Below are positions 56,657-64,000 of a DNA stretch of 64,000 nt, piece by piece. The stretch is from Terebella lapidaria. Lineage: Eukaryota; Annelida; Polychaeta; Terebellida; Terebellidae. The notes beneath the pieces were generated by a model. That model was not told where the DNA came from. It saw nothing but the letters and a program-made list of their open reading frames with translations, and searched no databases. Location of the stretch: contig OX424559.1 of assembly GCA_949152475.1 (NCBI GenBank), forward strand, positions 18,445,809-18,509,808. Reading direction: 5' to 3'. Each line of letters opens with the position of its first letter. The stretch's first letter is position 1. A program made the translations under genes and the position numbers.

Positions 56657-58600
56657 ATGCAGAAGCTATCGCGAGAGACAGTGATGGCGAAACAGCATGT
56701 GGTACCGTCTTCTGAAGGCGCAGTGACTGACAACAACATTCGCTGCGTGTATAACTGCGACAAAACATCTACACTCCGAACAAGCCACGAGCAGGATAAC
56801 CGTGCTGATGAGGACAACCACATGTACGATGATGTTCCAGTCTCGGACGATGAAACCTTCCCAGAGCTAAATGACGCTGATATAGAATCCAGTGATGACT
56901 CGCAAAGTGACTGGGATACCAATGAACAATATGACTTGCATGCTAACTTGAGCCATTGGGCTACAAAAAACAATGTAACAAGAAGTAGCCTGGCAGAGCT
57001 TCTTGTCATACTCAGAGATGCAGGGCATTCTGACTTGCCAAAGGACCCCAGGACTTTGCTAAAAACACCCAAATTTGTACAGGTGGTGGAAAAATGCAGA
57101 GGACAGTACCTATTTTTCGGGATTGAGGCTGGCATCTTACGAGTTCTTTCTCGAGAACCAGAGTATGTGCTTGAGACAGATTGTATAGAACTACAAATAA
57201 ATATCGATGGTCTGCCTTTGTTCAAATCCAGCTCTTACGCAGTTTGGCCCATACTTGGATGTTTTGGACATTTCAGTCCCTTCGTAATTGCCCTGTATTA
57301 CGGGGCAGAAAAACCCAGTTCAGCACATGAATTTCTGCAGGATTTCGTCAATGAATGGACTTGTCTTCAAGCACAAGGTATTCATTTGAATGGAAAACGA
57401 TTGGACTTATCTTTGTTCTGTGTGATATGTGATGCACCAGCCAGATCTTTTGTGAAATGTGTAAAAGGACACACTGGATACAATGCTTGTGAGCGATGTA
57501 CCATCCATGGGACCTGGACGCAGGGCCGTGTGGTATATAACACCGAGGAAGATGTCGAATCGCGTAATGATGACGTGTTCCAGGACATGGGATATAGAGA
57601 AGAAGGCCATCAAGTTGGTGTTCCTCCACTAAGTGAGTGTGGTGTCAGATGTGTGTCTGACTTTGTACTAGACTACATGCATCTTGTTTGCTTGGGAGTT
57701 GTGAGGCGAATTTTGCACTTCCTTAAACATGGACCTCGGTGCTGCAAGCTGAGTTCAGTCCAGTTGTCCATCATATCAGACAGACTGTCCAAATTTGGTG
57801 GATTACTACCAAGTGAGTTCGCACGTCAACCAAGAGGACTGAATGAGGTAGACAGATGGAAGGCCACGGAGTTCAGACAATTCTTGCTTTATACTGGGCC
57901 ACTGGCGTTTAAGAATGTCCTACCAGAGAAAACTTATGTTCATTTTCTTACTTTATCTGTGGCCATATCATTGCTCTTGGATACTGATGCAGAAAAACGA
58001 AATGCTAACATTGATTATGCTCAGCAACTTCTGAAGTTCTTTGTGGATAACTGCCACAAGATATATGGTCGCACATTCAATGTGTACAATGTCCATAACC
58101 TGCTTCATCTCCCTGATGACGTGCGGAGATTTGGTTGTTCACTGAATGACATTTCCGCTTTCCAGTATGAAAACTTTCTACAGTTCCTGAAAAAACGGAT
58201 TAGGAATTCCAAGAATCCCATTGTTCAAATTACGAAAAGACAACATGAATTACACACAGTTGGCGTCACCAACAAGAAAGAACAATTCTCTTTCAAAATT
58301 GGTACAAGTGAGAAAAACCGGCACTTCCTACTGAAGGATTCCACTTTCTGTATAATTCGGGAAATCAGGGAAGAAAACACTTGTGTGGTGGACATTCTGG
58401 ACAAGAAAGTTATATCAGACTATTTTTCGAAGCCTTGCGCCTCAAAATCATTGGATATTGCTTTTGTGCGGAGTTTGCGCACAATCCAAAGACGCCTAAT
58501 AGGATATGAAATGCTCGATAGAAAGGTCATTTGTCTACCTTGTGATGATGGCTTTGTCTTGCTCCCCCTTCTGCATAAACCTGAGGTATATATGCATTGA
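56657..58600 (+). CDS. Transposase_21-like (CACTA/EnSpm) transposase
   Basis: From the ATG at 56,657 the frame gives 647 residues: an acidic N-terminal region (DVPVSDDETFPELNDADIES), a conserved helical block (LSHWATKNNVTRSSLAELLV), then the tnp2-like catalytic region. Candidate catalytic acids are Asp184 (IDGLPLFKSSSYAVWPILG), Asp259 (VICDAPARSFVKCVKGH) and Asp339 (LDYMHLVCLGVVRR). A C-x2-C knuckle (CERCTIHG) lies between the last two. Further family blocks are GLNEVDRWKATEFRQFLLYT and NVHNLLHLPDDVRRFG. A second ATG at 56,620, one frame off, reads MSRWQKWRKNRADAEAI, which looks like the usual N terminus of this family; so either the copy carries one frameshift near residue 30 or translation starts at 56,657. 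A poly(A) signal AATAAA lies at 58,807-58,812. No internal stop in 1.9 kb. Confidence 0.8.
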   Translation: MQKLSRETVMAKQHVVPSSEGAVTDNNIRCVYNCDKTSTLRTSHEQDNRADEDNHMYDDVPVSDDETFPELNDADIESSDDSQSDWDTNEQYDLHANLSHWATKNNVTRSSLAELLVILRDAGHSDLPKDPRTLLKTPKFVQVVEKCRGQYLFFGIEAGILRVLSREPEYVLETDCIELQINIDGLPLFKSSSYAVWPILGCFGHFSPFVIALYYGAEKPSSAHEFLQDFVNEWTCLQAQGIHLNGKRLDLSLFCVICDAPARSFVKCVKGHTGYNACERCTIHGTWTQGRVVYNTEEDVESRNDDVFQDMGYREEGHQVGVPPLSECGVRCVSDFVLDYMHLVCLGVVRRILHFLKHGPRCCKLSSVQLSIISDRLSKFGGLLPSEFARQPRGLNEVDRWKATEFRQFLLYTGPLAFKNVLPEKTYVHFLTLSVAISLLLDTDAEKRNANIDYAQQLLKFFVDNCHKIYGRTFNVYNVHNLLHLPDDVRRFGCSLNDISAFQYENFLQFLKKRIRNSKNPIVQITKRQHELHTVGVTNKKEQFSFKIGTSEKNRHFLLKDSTFCIIREIREENTCVVDILDKKVISDYFSKPCASKSLDIAFVRSLRTIQRRLIGYEMLDRKVICLPCDDGFVLLPLLHKPEVYMH

Positions 58601-58806
58601 TGAAAACAAACTGGAGTTCAAAACCCCTTATTATCCCCTATACTCTAAATATCTTTTAAAACCATATATGAGTCAATCTAATCTTATCCATTGGTATGAT
58701 GGTATACACCAACTGGACATTGTCTATTTCAATCTAGATGCACTGGCACTGTCATTTAACATTACTCATGACATCAAATACTCTGTGTATATTCGTATAA
58801 TATACT

Positions 58807-58812
58807 AATAAA
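58807..58812 (+). promoter_or_regulatory. probable poly(A) signal of the transposase gene
   Basis: AATAAA about 207 bp after the transposase stop and 127 bp before the ATG of the next gene, so the two genes have separate transcripts or the second lies downstream of a readable terminator. Confidence 0.4.
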
Positions 58813-58938
58813 AAAGTATTTGTCATGTGATATTTAATGAAGATACATGTATGTAATTTAGTAAATGTGTGCTGCTGGTTTTTTTCTGCCAGATTGGATT
58901 TGGTGCTTAGAGTGACAATCTCCACTTGAGCATACGTA

Positions 58939-61629
58939 ATGGCTTGGGTACGTGCTGTTTGGCGAGAAGATGATGAGGAGATGGAGGAGGTGATGCCCTG
59001 CACCTGGGTGCAGGGCAAGGAGATCGTGTGGCCTCGAAGCTCAAACAGTAGCCGACTAGTCAAGGAGAGGAAGGAGCCAGGGAATTCCTGGTTTCGATTT
59101 CCTTTGGTCAAAATAAAATGTTCTTCAGGTAAATAAATATTCGCGCTCGTAGTTGATCCTGACACCTGTCCATGTACCTGTTTGTTACAAACATATTTGC
59201 AAGTGCCATCTCGATTATTATCCATGCATTTGCAGTATTTAACTAACTTTTCTAATAAAGAAGACATCTATATATTTTTTTCCTACATAATATTGTTGCA
59301 GATGACATGCAGAATTGTTTAGACTACGACCAGACAACAGATGCCTCACCAGACGATAATCACCATGGCAGAGAGGTTTACAGCACACGAGACGATAGTT
59401 TCGTATATAATAGCGGTAAGCAGGTCCACAAACATTGATTTATTAGATGCATATCGGATGAGTTTATTGCATGTAGGTAAATGGACTCATATTCATAATC
59501 ATTATGCCAAAAGAAGTCTGCTTGCATGATGTCATGTCCTGTACATAATATATTGTTGTGTGTATTTTTTTTTCTGGAATTAAGTTTATTTTCAGCAAAT
59601 TTTTAGTTTTTATTTAATTTAACTTTCTCTGGTTCTAGACCACAGCCCACAAGCTCGAGGTACTCACCGGCGGAAAAGAAACAGAGATTCTTCAATATCG
59701 TCAGGTATGTTTTCCCCAAATTATACATGAAGATTAGAAAAAGCAAATTTTCATTCACATTTCAACATATTGTGAATATCTTAACATTACATGTAGTTAT
59801 ATTTTTTAACTTCAAGATGAGAGCAGCCTTGAGATAGAGTTGACCAGGCCTAATAAGAGGAGAAAGCAAGATCTTTCATTATCAGGTATATACAATTATA
59901 AATGTACATACATGTACATGTACACGTATATATCATCGATAGTATTGCCTGAATGCTATACATGTACATGTACCCTTTGAAACATGCTTCATAATTTTTC
60001 TATTCATTATTAATCGATTTATTCAGGGAGCGATGATGAAATGGATTTCCTGAATGCTATCCCTGAGCCTCCTGCCATTCTAAATGCTACTAACAGCCAA
60101 CTATCGCCAGCTTCATCCCCAATGCCACAATTCCCGGCGACATCCTCAGCGCGGCAATCCCCAACTGCATCTTCATCGCGCCAGTCGCCGAAGAATCCCC
60201 CAGTGCCACAATTCCCGGCGACATCCTCAGCGCAGCAAGCCCCAACTGCATCTTCATCGCGTCAGTCGCCGAAGAATTCCCCGGCGACATTCCCAGCGCG
60301 GCCAGCCACAACTGCATCTTCAGCGCGCCAGTCGCCGAAGAATCCCCCGGTCCCAAAATTCCATGTGGCATCCTCAGCGCGGCAAGCCACAATGGCATCT
60401 TCTTCGCGCCAGTCGCCGAAGAATCCTCCAGTCCCGAAATTCCCTGCGGCATCCTCAGCGCGGCAATCCCCAACTGCATCTTCATCGCGCCAGTCGGCGA
60501 AGAATCCCCCCGCGCCACAATTCCCGGTGATATCCTCACCGCAGCAAGCCCCAACTGCATCTTCATCGCGTAACTGGCCAGGGGCATCCTCAGGCCAACG
60601 ATCCGCACCTGGGATTCCACCATTCACCCTGCCACATATGTCACCAACAAGCAACCGATCACGTGGAGACATATATCCTATGACTGAAGCGAGTGAGTAT
60701 TGTATTCCCAGGGCTGCTGCTAAACAATTAGTGTCTCAAACAAATTGTCAACATTGATTTTATTAATAGGTACATGTTATTTGATGCTAATATCAATTAT
60801 CATGTTAATTGCAGAGTTTCAACAGAAAGTCATCCAGTTGCTAGTTCAAATTCGCAACAACGTGAACAACTGTCAAGCAGTTGCCTCTGATGCTTCACAG
60901 CCATTTTTCGTTGAAGTCTGTGAGACTTTGAATGAACTGGAGGAGTTGGAACAGAAATTAACTGACCGCTCGATGATGAGAGCTATGGTAAGTTTGTTGT
61001 CACTCACTTTCACATGTCGGGTCTTGTTTCTGAAATAGATTCTCAAAAGGTAAATTGTTTGAATGCCATCCTGCTAGTAGAATAAGATAATGCTTTATCC
61101 CCCAGGTGCAGGAAATGGCACGTGTTGGTGGCACCAAAACCAGCACAAATGTTCAGAATGTCATGAACAGGTACAGTTTCTGTATTTTACGATATACATT
61201 CATACACAAGCATACAATTATAGTTGCTATTTTGACTTCACATTTATGAAATACATGTACATTTACATATATATCAATGTATCAATTTCAGGCTTCTATC
61301 AAATGAAGTGATGTCCCGATTTAACATGAAAGGTAACAAGGGAAAACGGGCCTTCGTTGCCTTGTATCTGCACAAAGTCATCAGAGGTAGGCATTTAAAA
61401 CGACAACATTTCACTATTATTATTATTATTATTTATGCACAATTGGCCCTGTTAGAAAAATATCTCTTCACGAGGTAATATTTGCGACAGAGAGTAACTT
61501 GTTTTTATTCTTCCAGACAGTGTGATGATCTCCCAGCCAGCAGCTACAGAGGCAGAGATCAATTCTGCGATTTCTTCTCACCTGAAATATGCGCCTGATA
61601 GGCGTGGTGGTGGTGGCCGAAGACAATGA
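58939..61629 (+). CDS. DUF4806-type partner protein of the CACTA/EnSpm-like element
   Basis: Nine exons with canonical GT-AG sites and consistent phases: 58,939-59,128; 59,302-59,415; 59,639-59,704; 59,817-59,885; 60,027-60,692; 60,815-60,987; 61,106-61,170; 61,292-61,386; 61,517-61,629. Total 1,551 nt, 516 residues, no stop. The N terminus (VMPCTWVQGKEIVWP, then SWFRFPLVKIK) matches the usual lead of these proteins. The middle has KR-rich nuclear-type stretches (PNKRRKQDLS) and a low-complexity exon built on ASSSRQSPKNPPVP-type repeats. Next come a helical block (KFQQKVIQLLVQIRNNVNNC) and the DUF4806-like end (LLSNEVMSRFNMKGNKGKRA, FVALYLHKVIRD). It is likely the accessory, DNA-binding partner of the transposase; function is inferred from linkage. 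The intact structure suggests a young or recently active element. Confidence 0.8.
60090..60600 (+). repeat. coding repeats of about 45-75 bp in exon 5 of the DUF4806-type gene
   Basis: Alternating blocks encoding ATSSAQQAPTASSSRQSPKN and variants, six or seven copies. The other frames on both strands are also open here, which is a by-product of the repeat. Confidence 0.8.
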
Positions 61630-62178
61630 TGTGCTGAAACTTATGGACTCATAGACAGAATGCCAGAATGAATTTCCATTGCTTGTATTAGACCTAGTAT
61701 GTTTTCTTTGCGCCATGTGCATTGATATATGTCATGCAATTATAGATTTAGATAAAATCTTCATCAAAACTTTAAAACTGGGATGTTTTGTTTCTTTGAA
61801 TAGCAGATCACATTCCTGTCAGTGTGTCATTATTCGGTCAGTTACGGTAAGGTGATAAGCGGTGTATTACGTTCAACATCATTAAATATCTAGTCTACTG
61901 TGAACTAACCGATTAATGCTACCTGGATAAGCAGCCACATACATGTACATGAATAGACATTGTCACAATGTTGTAACCACGTCAATTTAAGTGGTATAAC
62001 AACGTCAAAACAACGTTTTGAGGACGTTGATATACTCATCATACAACGTTGAGACAACTTGGAGACGACGTTGTGATGACGTTGTGGTAACGTTGTCCTT
62101 GGTTGTATCGACGTTGCGCGTTGTTGCAAATACAACCTCCAGCCGACCACTTTTAGACGTTGGGATACAACCTGCATA
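61630..62178. other. 3' noncoding part of the CACTA-like element
   Basis: Untranslated tail of the partner gene followed, from about 61,985, by dense ACAACGTTG/CAACGTTGT motifs in both orientations that mirror the left subterminal region. Confidence 0.6.
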
Positions 62179-62210
62179 CAACGTTGCCACAACGTTGTGT
62201 GCCTGCTGGG
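62179..62210 (-). repeat. right terminal inverted repeat of the CACTA-like element
   Basis: 32 bp ending GTGTGCCTGCTGGG; the reverse complement of the left end with three or four differences. Confidence 0.85.
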
Positions 62211-63527
62211 AAGACCCTGAGACATGCAAATCTGCAAGAATTTCTGAAATCGGACAGTTCTTTGATGAGTTATGGCCTAATTAAGGTGCTAATTGCAGCA
62301 CAAATCTGTATCTCACTTAATATTGGTCGTAGAGCAAAAAGAACCTCATTTTTGGACTTTGGGCTATAAAGAAGATGATGTGATGATGGAAACGATGTAA
62401 TGAGGCCAAAATAGGTCACTGTGACCTAATTTCGGGTCAAAAAATGAACTTTGGCCTATTTTTCTAAAAGTGATGCCAAGACCTTGAGACATGCAAATCT
62501 GCAAGAGTTTTTGAAATCGGACAGTACTTTGATGAGCTATGGTCTGATTAAGGTGCTAATTGCAGCCCAAATCTGTATCTCGCTTAATATTGGTCGTAGA
62601 GCAAGAAGGACCTCATTTTTGGACTTTGGGCTATAAAGAAGATCATGTGATGATGGAAACGATGTAATTAGGCCAAAATAGGTCACTGTGACCTAATTTC
62701 AAGTAAAAAAATGAACTTTGGCCTACTTTTCCAAAAGTTATGCCAAGACCCTGAGACATGCAAATCTGCAAGAATTTCTGAAATCGGACAGTTCTTTGAT
62801 GAGTTATGGCCTAATTAAGGTGCTAATTGCAGCAAAAGTCTGTATCTCCCTTAATATTGGTTGTAGAGCAAAAAGGACCTCATTTTTGGACTTTGGGCTA
62901 TAAAGAAGATAATGTGATGATGGAAACGATGTAATTAGGCCAAAATAGGTCACTTTGACCTAATTTCGGGTGAAAAAATGAACTTTGGCCTACTTTTCCA
63001 AAATTGATGCCAAGACTCTGAGACATGCAAATCTGCAAGAATTTCTGAAATCGTACAGTTCTTTGATGAGTTATGGCCTAATTAAGGTGCTAATTGCAGC
63101 ACAAATCTGTATCTCCCTTAATATTGGTCGTAGAGCAAAAAGGACCTCATTTTTGGACTTTGGGCTATAAGAAGATGATGTGATCATGGAAACGATGTGA
63201 TTAGGCCAAAATAGGTCCCTGTGACCTAATTTCGGGTTAAAAAATGAACTTTGGCCTACTTTTCTAAAAGTGATGCCAAGACCCTGAGACATGCAAATCT
63301 GCAAGAATTTCTGAAATTGGACAGTTCTTTGATGAGTTATGGCCTAATTAAGGTGCTAATTGCAGCACAAATTCTGTATCTTGCTTAATATTGGTCGTAG
63401 AGCAAAAAGGACCTCATTTTTGGACTTTGGGCTATAAAGAAGATGATGTGATGATGGAAACGATGTAATTAGGCCAAAATAGGTCACTGTGACCTAATTT
63501 CGGGTGGAAAAATGACCTTTGGCTTAC
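62211..63527. repeat. 267-bp tandem satellite, five copies, each with a palindromic AGGTCA pair
   Basis: The landmark 'gacatgcaaatctgcaag' recurs at about 62,221, 62,488, 62,755, 63,022 and 63,288, a period of 266-267 bp. Copies are highly similar by eye. Each has a site of the form AGGTCACTGTGACCT at 62,413, 62,680, 62,947, 63,213 and 63,481; three are exact and two carry one change. The array starts exactly at the right end of the CACTA-like element and runs into the assembly gap, so its true length is unknown. Confidence 0.9.
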
Positions 63528-63727
63528 NNNNNNNNNNNNNNNNNNNNNNNNNNNNNNNNNNNNNNNNNNNNNNNNNNNNNNNNNNNNNNNNNNNNNNNNN
63601 NNNNNNNNNNNNNNNNNNNNNNNNNNNNNNNNNNNNNNNNNNNNNNNNNNNNNNNNNNNNNNNNNNNNNNNNNNNNNNNNNNNNNNNNNNNNNNNNNNNN
63701 NNNNNNNNNNNNNNNNNNNNNNNNNNN
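63528..63727. other. assembly gap (200 N)
   Basis: A round 200 N, probably a placeholder of unknown size, placed where the 267-bp satellite would be hard to assemble. Confidence 0.95.
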
Positions 63728-63796
63728 ACAAACAGGCGTCAATAACAGCATATAAACTGCCATCATGTTCAACTTGACTTTCCAAACATTTTACAG

Positions 63797-64000
63797 TTCA
63801 ACGACAGATGTCCTGTCCATATTCAAGTATTTGTACGGGTCTTTGCGAGAGGGGACGGAGTGGGTAAGGCCAGGTGGAGCGCCTGGAAGTCTCCTCGTTG
63901 AGATGTTCAACGCCAGCGTGGACTCAACAACAGAGGAAGAGCTCCCTGCGTACTTCATGAGACCTGATAGCAAATGCCGATGTGTTGTCACAACCATCGC
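63797..64000 (+). CDS. RecQ-like helicase C-terminal domain exon, partial
   Basis: Open frame after a 3' splice site (cattttacag|T) running off the window. It reads DVLSIFKYLYGSLREG, then LLVEMFNASVDSTTEEELPA and CRCVVTTIA. The order 'hEMFxxxxD...I..F......RhhhhTxA' is that of helicase motifs IV-V in RecQ-type superfamily 2 enzymes, where FGMG normally follows. Such genes are expanded in many invertebrate genomes, sometimes as mobile-element passengers, so host RecQ or transposon-associated copy cannot be told apart from one exon. Confidence 0.55.

Larger units (their letters stand above)
52718..62210 (+). mobile_element. CACTA/EnSpm-like two-gene DNA transposon
   Basis: A 9.5-kb element bounded by 32-bp inverted repeats: CCCAGCGGGCACCCAACGTT at 52,718 and the complement of CCCAGCAGGCACACAACGTT ending at 62,210, with 28 or 29 of 32 positions matching. 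ACAACGTTG-like motifs are dense next to both ends (52,740-52,870 and 61,985-62,190), as in CACTA subterminal arrays. It holds a Transposase_21-like gene and a DUF4806-type partner gene, both on the plus strand. The flanks differ in repeat type and no target duplication is seen. Confidence 0.85.

Noticed and set aside
60084-60672. Alternative-frame ORFs over exon 5 of the DUF4806-type gene
   Set aside because: They exist only across the low-complexity repeat and have no splice-phase support, unlike the nine-exon model.
1-64000. tRNA, rRNA or other structured RNA genes
   Set aside because: No stretch with tRNA box A/B spacing and closing stems, and no rRNA-like block, was found by eye. A tRNAscan or Infernal run would settle it.

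Overview
The window is animal nuclear DNA. Genes are split by spliceosomal introns, the sequence is AT-rich with many simple and tandem repeats, and it is packed with eukaryotic mobile elements (Ty3/Gypsy, Penelope-like, CR1/L2-type LINE, Tc1/mariner, CACTA/EnSpm-like and short inverted-repeat elements). The mix of repeats, the abundant tacatgta-type runs and the gene families suggest a marine invertebrate such as a mollusc, brachiopod or lancelet. The phylum cannot be fixed from the sequence alone. A run of 200 N at 63,528-63,727 is a scaffold gap.

Layout. 0.5-6.6 kb: a decayed Penelope-like fragment and two Ty3/Gypsy fossils, all on the minus strand. 6.6-10.1 kb: two diverged copies of a repeat rich in AGGTCA half sites. 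13.2 kb: a BED-like zinc-finger exon. 16.2-18.9 kb (minus): a seven-exon Golgi-type sulfotransferase gene with disabling changes. 20.0-21.9 kb: a 5'-truncated Penelope-like element with an open reverse transcriptase. 22.1-24.1 kb: a short-TIR element with internal tandem repeats. 24.2-25.1 kb (minus): three phase-compatible exons of an unrecognised gene. 26.5-28.2 kb (minus): a complete two-exon secreted C-type lectin.

29.9-40.4 kb: the most unusual structure. Two arrays of a 21-bp minisatellite lie in opposite orientation and flank a core that carries the 3' part of an intron-containing transposase-like gene (GHTHEDID motif). A 27-bp inverted repeat marks both core edges. The core has taken a LINE insertion and a 161-bp tandem duplication, and the right arm a 773-bp TIR element with a 5-bp target duplication. 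It looks like a foldback-type DNA element.

41.1-43.2 kb (minus): a divergent protein kinase gene whose N-terminal part carries about 25 copies of a 45-bp coding minisatellite; the two halves are out of frame at a TA run. 43.2-52.7 kb: mostly noncoding, with a LINE scrap, a small TIR element and an intron-containing, frameshifted Tc1-like transposase. 52.7-62.2 kb: a two-gene CACTA/EnSpm-like element with 32-bp terminal inverted repeats, a transposase and an intact nine-exon partner gene of DUF4806 type. 62.2-63.5 kb: five copies of a 267-bp satellite, each with a nuclear-receptor-like palindrome. After the gap, an exon of a RecQ-like helicase runs off the window.

The confident host genes (lectin, sulfotransferase, kinase) are unrelated neighbours rather than a pathway. 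Most of the window's structure comes from layers of mobile elements, several of which can be ordered in time by nesting.
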